A stretch of DNA of 64,000 nucleotides from Candidatus Thorarchaeota archaeon (GCA_016839245.1 JAEOUN010000058.1:1-64000); one strand, 5' to 3'; shown: positions 24,514 to 33,372, numbered from the stretch's first letter. Numbers and translations: made by a program. Notes: generated by a model not told the origin, from the letters alone.

Positions 24514-25350
24514 ATGATACTATCAGTAGATATGATTGTGAATTTGCTCCACAATTATGGATTAGAAGTTTTATCACTGTCTACTGGGCAAATTGATGAT
24601 ATTGCATCAAATCCAAAGATGACAATTGACCATCGAAGCTACCCTGGCGTAGAGGCTCATCTCTTTACAGCTGCAAATAGTGCATTCTGGACTCCGAAAT
24701 TTGATGAGAGTGGAGATGTTGCTTTATCATTCACACTATCCTCCACTAAAGACGAGTATCTCTTTGCTTGGGAAAGGTTGCTTGGAATCCTAGGAAAATT
24801 GTCTAAATTGTTGTGTTCGTATCGTGAACGTGTCTTGGCTGGAAGTGTTCCTGGAATAATTTGGGCGCATCATGATAATGACTGGTATCGTGAGTTGAGA
24901 AATGCTCCATATCACGAGAAACAAAATATTGAATCTTTCATTGATTATGTAGATCCTTCAATACGAACCCACATTATTGCGCTGAACACTTATGGATTTG
25001 ATACTCTGGAGAGTTGTTCTGGTCTGTCTCAAGATCATCTTGACAGAAACCCTTATCGTCCATATGTCATGCTTGATGAACGTGCATATCTGGGTTGTAT
25101 TCCACATTTCTTCACACTTGCAGATGTTGCAGACTGGATTCCTAGCTATGCACCACATAATTTTGATGTCTACATAAGAATTCAAAGGAATCGCTCAATA
25201 GAAGAAGAATGGAATAAGCTTGTTCAATCAGCAAGAATTCTTGATGGAATTCTATTACCCTATCGGCAATCAGTCAAGAGGGTTGGATTAGGAATGGAAG
25301 AACTTGATCATCGACGAGAACATCTTGGTATGAGTCTAATGAATAGATAA
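24514..25350 (+). CDS. soluble hypothetical protein
   Basis: A 278-residue protein without membrane segments. It shows repeated structure: two segments with a hydrophobic strand then 'GI...H' helices, and a central 'LNTYGFDTLESCSGLSQDH' block (near residue 155-175) reminiscent of the S/E-S-C-S-G loop found in several small enzyme families. The C-terminal part (R-I-L-D-G-I-L-L-P-Y-R) echoes an earlier L-S-K-L-L-C-S-Y-R segment, hinting at an internal duplication. I cannot assign a function. It is co-directional with the methyltransferase-like gene 63 bases upstream. Confidence 0.6.
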   Translation: MILSVDMIVNLLHNYGLEVLSLSTGQIDDIASNPKMTIDHRSYPGVEAHLFTAANSAFWTPKFDESGDVALSFTLSSTKDEYLFAWERLLGILGKLSKLLCSYRERVLAGSVPGIIWAHHDNDWYRELRNAPYHEKQNIESFIDYVDPSIRTHIIALNTYGFDTLESCSGLSQDHLDRNPYRPYVMLDERAYLGCIPHFFTLADVADWIPSYAPHNFDVYIRIQRNRSIEEEWNKLVQSARILDGILLPYRQSVKRVGLGMEELDHRREHLGMSLMNR

Positions 25351-25577
25351 TATATAGACAGCATCCAGTCTACCATTGAATTGGAGTTGTCTTGGCTTAT
25401 TACTCACCAAACAGATCCAATCGTTGTTATGTTATCAAATAACGATAATCTATCCTAGTTTTATCGCAATACATATTGTAATTAGTTAGCCCAACTGGGA
25501 ACTCACTTGCTGGAATAATCTCCCTTTTAGCGTAGAAGTGTGTGTTTTCACGAGTTAGCTAAGTGGACTGTGACTCG

Positions 25578-26360
25578 ATGAACCCCCTCAGACGGAATAT
25601 GAAAGTGGTACTTACATCGTTAATAATTGTTATAATTCTTGTATCCTCTGGTTTCTATATCGTTCTATCTCGTCCTAAACCTCTGGAAGGAGTGAGGGTC
25701 GCAGTCTACGACGATCATGGTACAACAGCTGCAAGTCAATTCGCCCTTGAGGCTATGTTTCGTTGGATGGGCGCAGATGTTACAGTAATTGGTGGTGATG
25801 ACGTAGCTAGTGGTGCATTGAATTCCTACGAGATTTTTATAGCTCCTGGCGGTTGTTGGTGTGATGAGCGATGTGAAATACTGGATGATTTTGAAATTAT
25901 TCGGCAGTTCATTCTAAACGGTGGTTCTTACTTTGGAATAGATGGTGGGGCGTCTTATGCTACAAGTTATCGACTCGGTCTCTTTGATGGAGTCCTATAT
26001 GCTGACTGTAACGGGTCTGACGATTACCTTCTTGAGATGAATGTAAATCGTGATTCGATAAATCCAGATTTGTCAGATGAGCCAGAGTCATACATACTCT
26101 TCTATGAGGCTTCTGGATATTTTCTTGCAGATAATATGACAGGCATCATTCCAATCTGCACATACACCGATTCTGGATATGCAGGAATGATTGTCTTCAG
26201 GTACGGCAATGGAAGTGTATTTCTCTCAAGTCCTCATCCTGAATATGAAGAAGGATCATTGATGGACGGAACTGATTTTTGGGATACTGATCCTGATCCT
26301 GATTCTGAATGGAATCTCATGTTGAAAATAGCTGAATGGCTTCTTGAAGAGTCGTCATAA
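25578..26360 (+). CDS. anchored amidotransferase-fold (BPL_N-like) protein lacking the nucleophile
   Basis: About 260 residues: an N-terminal membrane anchor (residues 10-30) and an outer class I glutamine-amidotransferase-like domain of the biotin-ligase N-terminal type (RVAVYDD, IFIAPGG, then GGSYFGIDGGAS). The position of the nucleophilic cysteine (GI-C-GG in the paralog at 29578) is an aspartate, Asp122, so it should be inactive. The conserved S-x-P-H-P-E-Y-E-E-x-S/N end is shared with the paralog. A CWCDERC cluster follows the PGG turn. ATG 25578 gives a normal anchor; GTG 25563 is possible. It starts the group of genes around the aldehyde oxidoreductase. Confidence 0.7.
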   Translation: MNPLRRNMKVVLTSLIIVIILVSSGFYIVLSRPKPLEGVRVAVYDDHGTTAASQFALEAMFRWMGADVTVIGGDDVASGALNSYEIFIAPGGCWCDERCEILDDFEIIRQFILNGGSYFGIDGGASYATSYRLGLFDGVLYADCNGSDDYLLEMNVNRDSINPDLSDEPESYILFYEASGYFLADNMTGIIPICTYTDSGYAGMIVFRYGNGSVFLSSPHPEYEEGSLMDGTDFWDTDPDPDSEWNLMLKIAEWLLEESS

Positions 26361-26387
26361 TTTGATAGTGCTCTTGCTTTGGTTTAT

Positions 26388-26885
26388 ATGGAATCCTTCT
26401 ATTCTTTGAATATGTCATTGTTACTCAAAATGGGCGCGTATATGTTGTGGGCAGATGATAAGATTTGGGATATTGTAAATGCACTCACTGAGGAGGAGTT
26501 CTCGCGTACTATTGAGGTGAATAGTGGAAGTATACGTGATAGGTACCTGCATATGGCACAAGGACATTCTCAATGGTATTGTCGCTGGATGAATGAAGAA
26601 CAGAAAAGTGAGAATCTTGATAATCTCTCAAGAGAAGAGCTATTCTCATATCTCTCATCAATAAACTCAAAACTCATTGCTTTGGTACAAAAGAACACCA
26701 CGGAGGAAGTTCAGATCTCTGGGCAATCTCGAGATATTCTTTTTCGATTGGATGAGATGGTTTTCAACATAATTAATCATGCGTCTTATCATCGCGGACA
26801 GATTGTCACTCTACTAAGAATGCTCGGAAAGGAAGTTGTTGTGACAGACTATGTGCCTTACTTGTTTTCCACTTCAAGAATTTGA
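26388..26885 (+). CDS. DinB/YfiT-like four-helix metal-binding protein
   Basis: About 165 residues, all helical. It carries the DinB metal-site pattern: H-x-x-x-G-H (HMAQGHSQWY, near residue 55) and the C-terminal N-H-x-x-Y-H-R-G-Q-I helix with the last two histidines. The N-terminal A-D-D-K-I-W-D-I-V helix is also typical. DinB proteins include thiol-dependent transferases and many of unknown role. The ATG at 26388 is chosen over a TTG at 26379. It lies 27 bases after the amidotransferase-fold gene and before the aldehyde oxidoreductase promoter. Confidence 0.8.
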   Translation: MESFYSLNMSLLLKMGAYMLWADDKIWDIVNALTEEEFSRTIEVNSGSIRDRYLHMAQGHSQWYCRWMNEEQKSENLDNLSREELFSYLSSINSKLIALVQKNTTEEVQISGQSRDILFRLDEMVFNIINHASYHRGQIVTLLRMLGKEVVVTDYVPYLFSTSRI

Positions 26886-26902
26886 TTTTCTCTCACAATC
26901 GT

Positions 26903-26920
26903 TATGAATATCTATTCATA
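26903..26920 (+). promoter_or_regulatory. perfect palindrome upstream of the aldehyde oxidoreductase gene
   Basis: TATGAATATCTATTCATA is a perfect 18-base palindrome apart from its two-base centre, with eight-base arms. It is flanked on both sides by the direct repeat TCGTTATG (26899-26906 and 26921-26928), and lies about 77 bases before the ATG of the aldehyde oxidoreductase. This is the form expected of an operator for a dimeric winged-helix regulator. Confidence 0.45.
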
Positions 26921-26996
26921 TCGTTATGTACACTGAGACCATGTCGCATATTAGGTTCTATGTACATTATTATTATCCGCTTTAGGAGGTTGAGAG

Positions 26997-28784
26997 ATGA
27001 CCAAACTTTTGAGAGTCAATATGACTGAATTGAATTACAAGTGGGAATCAATCCCATCAGAATATGATGATCTTGCTGGAAGATCTTTAACTTCAGCAGT
27101 TATCAATAAAGAAGTAAATCCAAGCTGTCATCCTCTCCGTGAATTCAACAAAATCGTAATTGCTCCTGGTCTACTGGCTGGGACTCCTGCACCATCATCA
27201 GGTCGTTTAAGTATTGGTACCAAATCACCATTAACAGGTGGTATCAAGGAGGCAAATGCAGGTGGCCTCACAGCTAGTAGACTGGGTCGAATAGACGTTC
27301 GTGGAATCATTATTGAGGGTGCTCCAGATACTAGGGATTGGCATAGCATTGTTGTTGGAAAAGACAAATGCGAAATTGTAAAGACCAACAATTATGCTGG
27401 GATTGGGCTCTACGAATTGATTGGAAAAATCTGGAAAGACTATCCTGTTAAGCCTGGCATCATAGGCTGCGGAGTAGCAGGACAGAGACTTTTGAAATGT
27501 GCCGGGGTTTTTGGTAATAATCCTGAAAATACTGACCCGGGTCGTTATGCTGGACGTGGTGGCATAGGTGCAGTATTTGGATCAAAACAAATCGTCGCAG
27601 TTATTTCTGATTCTACTGGTGGAAGTATCCCTGAACCAAAGGATAAAGAACTATTTGACAAAGGGCGTCATGCGCTTAAGGAGGCACTTGATAAACACGC
27701 TGTTACTGGAAAGTTGAATGACGACAAAGGTAATCCGTATGGCGGACTCAAGAACTATGGTACTAATATCCTTCAAAACATTCTAAACGAGGCTGGCGGA
27801 CTTCCAACTAAAGGATTTAGCTCCGGTCGATTTGATGGCGCGGCCAAAATTTCCGGTGAGGCTGTTCATGAATTAGTCGATAAGACAAAAGCAAAATTTG
27901 GTGACAAAGCCGAAGGGCGTTATGCACATCCATGTCACCCGGGTTGTGTCATGGCTTGCTCGAATGTTGTTCCGTACGAAAAGACCGGGAAAGCACATGT
28001 TTCGCCATTGGAATACGAGTCTGCGTGGGCTCTTGGAGCAAATCTGGGGATAAGTGTCTTACATGACGTTGCAGAACTCAATCGTTTATGCAATGATCTC
28101 GGGTTGGATACAATTGAAGCAGGCAACACTCTTGCAATGCTTATGGAAGGAGGTGTTATCAAATATGGTGACGGTCCAGAGGCAATTAAGGCGTTGAAAG
28201 AAGCATACAGAGCTGACTCAATAATTGGAAAACTAGTATGTTCTGGAACTCTAAATGCAGGAGAAACTTTGGGTGTGACACGAATTCCTGTTGTGAAAGG
28301 TCAAGCATTACCAGCTTATGATCCACGTCCCATTCGAGGAATTGGCGTAACCTATGCTACATCTCCAATGGGTGCTGACCACACAGCTGGTTATACTATC
28401 GCGGCTGAAATCCTTGGAATCAAGGGTACAGTGACTGATCCTCGCGATTTGAATAAAGCTGAACTTTCTAGAAACTTTCAAGCTACAACTGCTTACATTG
28501 ATACAACTGGTTATTGCCTCTTCATTGCATTTGCAATTCTTGATGACGATAGTGGTTTCAATGGAATGGTTGATAGCGTAAATGGTTTCATCGGAAAGAA
28601 CATTGATGTTACGAAATACGGGACGGCTATTCTCAAGAACGAACGTGATTTCAATAAAAGAGCTGGATTTACCAATGAAGATGATAGACTCCCTGAGTTC
28701 TTTAGGACTGAACCACTTCCACCCCACAATGTAACATTTGATGTGACTGCCCAAGAGCTGGATGCAGTATACAAAGGAATGTAA
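26997..28784 (+). CDS. aor: aldehyde:ferredoxin oxidoreductase (tungsten/molybdenum)
   Basis: A 595-residue cytoplasmic enzyme oxidising aldehydes to carboxylic acids with ferredoxin as acceptor, using a bis-pyranopterin tungsten or molybdenum cofactor and one [4Fe-4S] cluster. The N-terminal domain has the RLSIGTKSPLTGG..EANAGG..A..LGR pattern that binds pterin; the cluster cysteines are C313, C317 and C321 with a fourth in TTGYCLF. The spacing CHPGCVMAC (C-x3-C-x3-C) differs from the C-x2-C-x3-C of the classical enzyme but occurs in this superfamily. AGGAGGTTGA precedes the ATG. A terminator hairpin and two MoaD-like genes follow, consistent with cofactor supply. The aldehyde substrate is not known. 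Confidence 0.95.
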   Translation: MTKLLRVNMTELNYKWESIPSEYDDLAGRSLTSAVINKEVNPSCHPLREFNKIVIAPGLLAGTPAPSSGRLSIGTKSPLTGGIKEANAGGLTASRLGRIDVRGIIIEGAPDTRDWHSIVVGKDKCEIVKTNNYAGIGLYELIGKIWKDYPVKPGIIGCGVAGQRLLKCAGVFGNNPENTDPGRYAGRGGIGAVFGSKQIVAVISDSTGGSIPEPKDKELFDKGRHALKEALDKHAVTGKLNDDKGNPYGGLKNYGTNILQNILNEAGGLPTKGFSSGRFDGAAKISGEAVHELVDKTKAKFGDKAEGRYAHPCHPGCVMACSNVVPYEKTGKAHVSPLEYESAWALGANLGISVLHDVAELNRLCNDLGLDTIEAGNTLAMLMEGGVIKYGDGPEAIKALKEAYRADSIIGKLVCSGTLNAGETLGVTRIPVVKGQALPAYDPRPIRGIGVTYATSPMGADHTAGYTIAAEILGIKGTVTDPRDLNKAELSRNFQATTAYIDTTGYCLFIAFAILDDDSGFNGMVDSVNGFIGKNIDVTKYGTAILKNERDFNKRAGFTNEDDRLPEFFRTEPLPPHNVTFDVTAQELDAVYKGM

Positions 28785-28797
28785 ACTGGATCATTAA

Positions 28798-28828
28798 TAG
28801 AGAAGACTATTCTTCTCTACTTTTTTTT
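28798..28828 (+). terminator. intrinsic-type terminator after the aldehyde oxidoreductase gene
   Basis: TAGAGAAGA (28798-28806) and TCTTCTCTA (28811-28819) form a perfect nine-base-pair stem with a CTAT loop, followed by C and eight Ts. Archaeal polymerases terminate on T runs alone, but this has the full hairpin form. It would separate the oxidoreductase transcript from the MoaD-like genes. Confidence 0.7.
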
Positions 28829-28883
28829 AAAAAAATATCCTCGAAGGAAACATCTTTCTTATCCGATTCTAAGTAATGAATCA

Positions 28884-29192
28884 ATGATTGAAATTCATCT
28901 TTATGGAAAATTGCGTTCAATGGTTTCCAATAGCCGAGCCAGTGAAGATACTGTCATGAGATTAGAGTACGTCGAAGGTGAAACCTTCGAGCGAATTGTT
29001 AACCGACTTGGTTTGAAACCTGATGACCTTGGTGATTGTTTTATCAATGGTAATCTAGCAAAAATGAGTCATCAGCTATCAGACGGCGACAGAATTGGTC
29101 TCTTCCCATTTAACATGGTATTATTATGTGGTGGACAACATCTCAAAGGGCATGGATATACGCGAGGAGATGTAGATGTTGATTATTACTAA
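28884..29192 (+). CDS. MoaD/ThiS-like beta-grasp protein without Gly-Gly end
   Basis: A 102-residue ubiquitin-like beta-grasp protein: strand IEIHLYGKL, helix with RIVNRLGL, INGN turn and the D-G-D-R-I-G-L-F-P motif as in MoaD. It does not end in Gly-Gly; after FPF it continues with LLCGGQHLKGHGYTRGDVDVDYY. It therefore cannot carry sulfur in the usual way and may be a structural or regulatory relative, often found near tungsten enzymes. It is followed five bases later by a typical MoaD gene. Confidence 0.75.
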   Translation: MIEIHLYGKLRSMVSNSRASEDTVMRLEYVEGETFERIVNRLGLKPDDLGDCFINGNLAKMSHQLSDGDRIGLFPFNMVLLCGGQHLKGHGYTRGDVDVDYY

Positions 29193-29197
29193 GTGGT

Positions 29198-29446
29198 ATG
29201 AAAATGAAAATTCAAGTTAAATTATATGCAACTCTTCAACATTATGCTCCATCTGGAACAGAATTAGGCAAAGCATTTGAAATCCAATTTGAAGGTTTCA
29301 CTATTACAGACCTTATTCATCACTTGGGTTTTAAAATCGATTATGCAAAGATAATCATGGTGAATGGAACTCGAACAATCGAGATGGACACTCAACTCCA
29401 TGATAATGATTTGGTTGTAATTTTTCCTCCTGTGGGGGGAGGATAG
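29198..29446 (+). CDS. MoaD-family sulfur carrier protein
   Basis: An 82-residue beta-grasp protein with the complete MoaD form: strand IQVKLYATL, helix ITDLIHHLG, the M-V-N-G turn, D-N-D-L-V-V-I-F-P-P-V and a C-terminal Gly-Gly-Gly. The terminal glycines should be adenylylated and thiocarboxylated to give dithiolene sulfur for pyranopterin, the cofactor of the aldehyde oxidoreductase upstream. Five bases separate it from the previous MoaD-like gene, so the two are one transcript. ATG 29198 is chosen; ATG 29204 is equally possible. Confidence 0.85.
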   Translation: MKMKIQVKLYATLQHYAPSGTELGKAFEIQFEGFTITDLIHHLGFKIDYAKIIMVNGTRTIEMDTQLHDNDLVVIFPPVGGG

Positions 29447-29577
29447 CAATCTCTCATCGAATTGGTAATACTCTTGCTTTAAACATTATTCTATTATTAG
29501 GGCATTGTAGCAAAACCATGACACAATGCAAATCATGGCGAATTGCGTGATTATGGACAAAATCGGAGATATGCATT

Positions 29578-30366
29578 TTGACTACAGGAATTTCAAAGAA
29601 ACAAGGAACTGCAATATTAATCATAATTTGCATCGTTGTTGGCTCTCTGGCTTTTATTCTACCACGTTCAACAGGAATGGAAGATGTGCGTGTAGCTGTC
29701 TATAATGATACAGGTGTTCTTCCAAGTAGTGCCACAGCATTACTAAACATGTTTCAATGGATGCATGCAGAAGTAAACTATGTAAATTCAACTGAAATTC
29801 AACAAGGTGTACTTAATGAATACGACATAGTTGTTTTTCCAGGTGGCAATCCTGCCTATTATTCTCCTGACCTTGGAACCATTGGACGAAATGCAATATG
29901 CCAATTTATTGCTGGTGGCGGATCATATTTTGGTATCTGTGGCGGTTCAATACTTGGGACTAATTCCTATCTCCGACTCTTCAATGGTTATGCAAGCGGT
30001 GGTGTAAATGGTTCTGGAGTGAAAATCATTGAGATGGCGATATGTCGTAATTCAACAGGTCCAGACTTATCTAATGAACCCTTGACCCGGAATGTTCTTT
30101 ACTGGAATTCCGGATACTTCTATTCAACGAATGAAACTTACATGTCAACTGTAATTCCAATTTCTACATATTTGCAGAATGATCGACCTGGTATGATTGC
30201 TTGCAAATATGGAAACGGTACAGTCTTTCTCTCATTTCCACATCCTGAATATGAGGAAAATAGTGTAAGAGATGGAACTGATTATTTTGATTATCTCGAT
30301 GATTCTGATTCTGAGTGGTCTCTCCTGATGAAAGTATCACTATGGCTTGTGAATGCTTCAAGATAA
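29578..30366 (+). CDS. anchored amidotransferase-fold (BPL_N-like) protein with intact nucleophile
   Basis: A 262-residue paralog of the protein at 25578. It has an N-terminal anchor (residues 10-28) and an outer domain with RVAVYND, IVVFPGG and the nucleophile elbow GGSYFGICGGS with Cys121. The end of the domain has SFPHPEYEENS as in the paralog. Class I amidotransferase-like domains outside the membrane could hydrolyse amide or peptide bonds; the substrate is unknown. TTG is the start codon, behind GGAG. The two copies flank the aldehyde oxidoreductase and MoaD genes. Confidence 0.75.
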   Translation: MTTGISKKQGTAILIIICIVVGSLAFILPRSTGMEDVRVAVYNDTGVLPSSATALLNMFQWMHAEVNYVNSTEIQQGVLNEYDIVVFPGGNPAYYSPDLGTIGRNAICQFIAGGGSYFGICGGSILGTNSYLRLFNGYASGGVNGSGVKIIEMAICRNSTGPDLSNEPLTRNVLYWNSGYFYSTNETYMSTVIPISTYLQNDRPGMIACKYGNGTVFLSFPHPEYEENSVRDGTDYFDYLDDSDSEWSLLMKVSLWLVNASR

Positions 30367-30397
30367 AGTACTATTTGATATGATTGTTTCATATAGC

Positions 30398-31705
30398 CTA
30401 CATCTTGAAATCAATAACCTTTCGTTCTCTTCTGCTTTTCTCAGCAGCAAACGTGATTAGGTGGCTCTCAAGCGATTCTTCGGGTCCTGAAAGAATCATA
30501 CTCTCGTCATTTTCTGCTACTGCATTTACAAATGCATAAATTAGCCCATAATCTCCGCCACCATGATCTGATAGTGCTTTTAGATCCTCCTCTCCAATAT
30601 CAATAATCTCTGATCTTCCTGTTAGAAAATCAAATACTTGAATCTTGGTTCCATTCGCATAAATTTCTCCTCGAGTGCCAAAAATTCTTGTTTCTCTTGG
30701 TCTTGCTTTTGTAAATGCAGTCATTGTGAAGGTTGCAGTTTCTCCATCAACAAACTCCATATTCACTACCTGATGATCAACTACATCATTATCACAGGCA
30801 TATACACATCGACCATATGGTCCCTCTCTGAGAGCTTTAATCACACCAGTAACCGTTGTATCTGGAGTGACAACGCTTATCGGCCAACCAATCTTTTCAT
30901 GTTTGACAAAGCTTAGGTAAATCCTTTTAGCTGAGTATGGACACTGAGGTTCATAATCACACTCGAGACAATTATCACCTGCAATTGATGGTCTATTATC
31001 TCTATTAAAATGAGTAAGAGACCCAAAAGATGACACACTCTTGCATCTCTTTCCAACTATGTACCGAATCCAATCCATATCATGACATGATTTTGTAAGA
31101 AGCATGAATGATGATTCTTTTTCACTCCTCCAATTTCCTCTCACATAAGAATGTGCTTGGTGCCAGAATCCAACTGGTTCTAGATGTTGAATACTTATCA
31201 CATCACCAATCAGTCCAGAGTCTATAATTCCTTTGAGGTGCTGTGTGTATTTTGTGTACCGTAAGACATGGCCTACTGCAAAAATGACTTTCTTCGAGAG
31301 AATGACCTTTGTTATATCTCTACAGCTCTTCTCATCAGGCGCCATCGGTTTTTCTAGAAGAATATGGTAGCCCCTTCTTGCAAAAGCGATTGCAGGCTCT
31401 TTATGCATATGATCCTGAGTCGTTATGATTACAGCATCTGCAAATTTTGGTTTCTTCGCCATATCTTTCCAATCCGAAAAAACGCACTCTTCTTGAATGT
31501 CATGCTCTTTGACCATCTTTTCTCTGTAGTAATCACGTGGTTCTGCTACGCCAACAATTTTGGCTTTATCAGGATGTTCCTTTGCATAAGACGCATAAAC
31601 AAAACCCCGGTCACCAGCACCTGCAATAATCATCTTCACTGGTTGCAAATTAGCAGCCCTCTCTTGATATGTCTGAATGTTTGTATATTTCATTATACAT
31701 TTCAA
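30398..31705 (-). CDS. Gfo/Idh/MocA family oxidoreductase
   Basis: A 435-residue NAD(P)-dependent dehydrogenase, probably of a sugar or inositol derivative. The N-terminal Rossmann fold has KMIIAGAGDRGF (near 24-35); the family EKP motif is in LLEKPMA (near 118-124); the catalytic H of the H-D-M-D-W block follows near residue 208. A set of cysteines (NCLEC..EPQCPYSAKRIY) marks a subfamily I have seen in bacteria; it may hold a structural metal. ATG at 31693 is an alternative start. It is divergent from the membrane protein at 31927. Confidence 0.9.
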   Translation of the reverse strand: MKCIMKYTNIQTYQERAANLQPVKMIIAGAGDRGFVYASYAKEHPDKAKIVGVAEPRDYYREKMVKEHDIQEECVFSDWKDMAKKPKFADAVIITTQDHMHKEPAIAFARRGYHILLEKPMAPDEKSCRDITKVILSKKVIFAVGHVLRYTKYTQHLKGIIDSGLIGDVISIQHLEPVGFWHQAHSYVRGNWRSEKESSFMLLTKSCHDMDWIRYIVGKRCKSVSSFGSLTHFNRDNRPSIAGDNCLECDYEPQCPYSAKRIYLSFVKHEKIGWPISVVTPDTTVTGVIKALREGPYGRCVYACDNDVVDHQVVNMEFVDGETATFTMTAFTKARPRETRIFGTRGEIYANGTKIQVFDFLTGRSEIIDIGEEDLKALSDHGGGDYGLIYAFVNAVAENDESMILSGPEESLESHLITFAAEKSRRERKVIDFKM

Positions 31706-31926
31706 TGTATAGGAGTCAAAAACACTCCCGCATATCTAACATCGCTAGAAATCAATATTGAGTCTATTATGAATTATAAGCACAAGGTCCTGACATCAGA
31801 AATGGATGAATATTATACTGATTTGACCAAAATTATGCGTACGGTATTGAATCTAAGTAACTTGTTTTTCTTAAAAAACGGAGGATTCATAATCACATGT
31901 GATGTATCATCCTTCGGTTAGATACG

Positions 31927-32511
31927 ATGGGAGATTTCACATCAAACCCGAATGATTCGGATTCTCTAATTGATTATTCATCTGTGTCAAGATTGGCTTC
32001 GATTGTATTATTGATACTAGGTCTTTTTTCACCCTTACTCTACTCTTCATACGGACAGTATTCTTACTACTATATCTCAGTGCAATCAATATTTTGGAAT
32101 TATACTATTAGTGCGTGGGAAAATGGATTCTCTTTCGTTCAAATCTGGATGCTTTTCTCTATGTTTCCTTTCGTGATCCTACGCATGGTGCCAGTAGTCC
32201 AAATACATAGATATTATCAAGGAAAAACTACAAGAAAACGCACATTTCTTATTGTTCTTGTGGGCGACATATACTTTATTGCAGGAAGTATTCTGATGTT
32301 AATCATGACGTTCATGTTTCCGACATATTATCTTGTTCTTCCTCTGCCTTTTCAGACGCTAGCAGGCTGGTTGTTTCTAATAGTCTATCGAATTCGCGAG
32401 CCAGTTTCGCCTTGGGAAAGCGTGGATGAGACAAACCAATGGTGGGATGAGAAAAAGGAAAGCATGCCTGAGGTCAAAGATATCGAAGATGATAAGGATA
32501 AATTGTGGTGA
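31927..32511 (+). CDS. four-helix membrane protein, paralog family I
   Basis: A 194-residue membrane protein with four predicted helices and a charged C-terminal tail containing W-x-S-V-D-E-T-N-Q-W-W-D-E-K-K. It aligns with 12752 and 14896 along its whole length, including the LFSPLLY first helix, the Q-I-H-R-Y-Y-Q-G-K-T-T-R-K-R loop and the double-Trp tail. Function is unknown; the three genes are scattered over 20 kb, so duplication was not tandem. The frame is open from the ATG and the following gene starts 45 bases later. Confidence 0.65.
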   Translation: MGDFTSNPNDSDSLIDYSSVSRLASIVLLILGLFSPLLYSSYGQYSYYYISVQSIFWNYTISAWENGFSFVQIWMLFSMFPFVILRMVPVVQIHRYYQGKTTRKRTFLIVLVGDIYFIAGSILMLIMTFMFPTYYLVLPLPFQTLAGWLFLIVYRIREPVSPWESVDETNQWWDEKKESMPEVKDIEDDKDKLW

Positions 32512-32556
32512 TGCGTATAAGATTTTTAATTAATGATTAACAGATAGAGCCGCATT

Positions 32557-33372
32557 ATGTGTGATCTTCTTGGTTTGACTTTCAATAGTAGTATCATGGC
32601 TAAGATCTCCTTGAATATATTTCAAGAGAGGGGTATTTCAAATCCAGATGGGTGGGGACTTGCTTATTATACAGACACAAAGCTTCAGATAATTAAAGAG
32701 GCAAAATCATCCGTTAATAATCCTCTATATGACTTCATGGAGAACCGTATCAATTCACAGATAATCATATCACATGTCAGAAGATCTACACGCGGCAAAC
32801 CAAGCTATTTGAATACTCATCCCTTTTATCGTCACTTGGCTGTCAATGGTATCACCTACGAATATGCGTTTGCACATAATGGAACTCTGACTGATACAAA
32901 TCAAATCATATCGAAAAGATATGTACCAATTGGAGATACGGATTCAGAACAAGCATTTTGTTTCATCCTAGATACTCTCTCATCGAAAAGTACTCTTCAA
33001 TGGGATTTGAAGGGATTTCAGTTCCTAGAATCGGCTCTCAGAGAAATTAATGATGGTCAAAATACGCTTAATTGCATCTTCTCCGATGGTACGCATCTTT
33101 TTTGTTACTCTGATGAAAATGACCATAATAATGGTCTAAGATTTGTAAGAAAGGTTCATCCCTTTGGCAAAGTTGAGTTTGTAAGTAAAGACAGCACATT
33201 AGGATTTGTTGATATCACAAGTGACCGAGAAGATACTTCCGAAATACCTTCTCAGATTGGTTACATCATATCAACAAGAATACTAACTAAGGACTCATGG
33301 ACTGAATTTTGTTCAGGCGAGCTCATTGTCTTTGAGAATGGTAGAATAATATATCCTCCTGATAGAATATAA
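32557..33372 (+). CDS. class II glutamine amidotransferase-like (YafJ/EgtC-type) protein
   Basis: A 271-residue N-terminal-nucleophile amidohydrolase. The second residue is cysteine (M-C-D-L-L-G-L), the expected nucleophile after methionine removal; the family motifs NPDGWGLAYY (near 28-37), ISHVRRST and the FAHNGTL oxyanion loop (near 107) are all present. Such proteins hydrolyse glutamine or gamma-glutamyl bonds; the substrate is not fixed. It is co-directional with a membrane protein upstream and a sugar-isomerase-like gene downstream. Confidence 0.9.
   Translation: MCDLLGLTFNSSIMAKISLNIFQERGISNPDGWGLAYYTDTKLQIIKEAKSSVNNPLYDFMENRINSQIIISHVRRSTRGKPSYLNTHPFYRHLAVNGITYEYAFAHNGTLTDTNQIISKRYVPIGDTDSEQAFCFILDTLSSKSTLQWDLKGFQFLESALREINDGQNTLNCIFSDGTHLFCYSDENDHNNGLRFVRKVHPFGKVEFVSKDSTLGFVDITSDREDTSEIPSQIGYIISTRILTKDSWTEFCSGELIVFENGRIIYPPDRI

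Noticed and set aside
25442..25466. CGATAA ... TTATCG inverted arms upstream of the 25578 gene
   Set aside because: Only six-base arms with a 12-base loop in AT-rich DNA; weak compared with the palindrome at 26903.
31751..31764. ATCAATATTGAGTC occurs here and at 50022-50035
   Set aside because: Fourteen AT-rich bases shared by chance are expected in a window of this size; flanks do not match.
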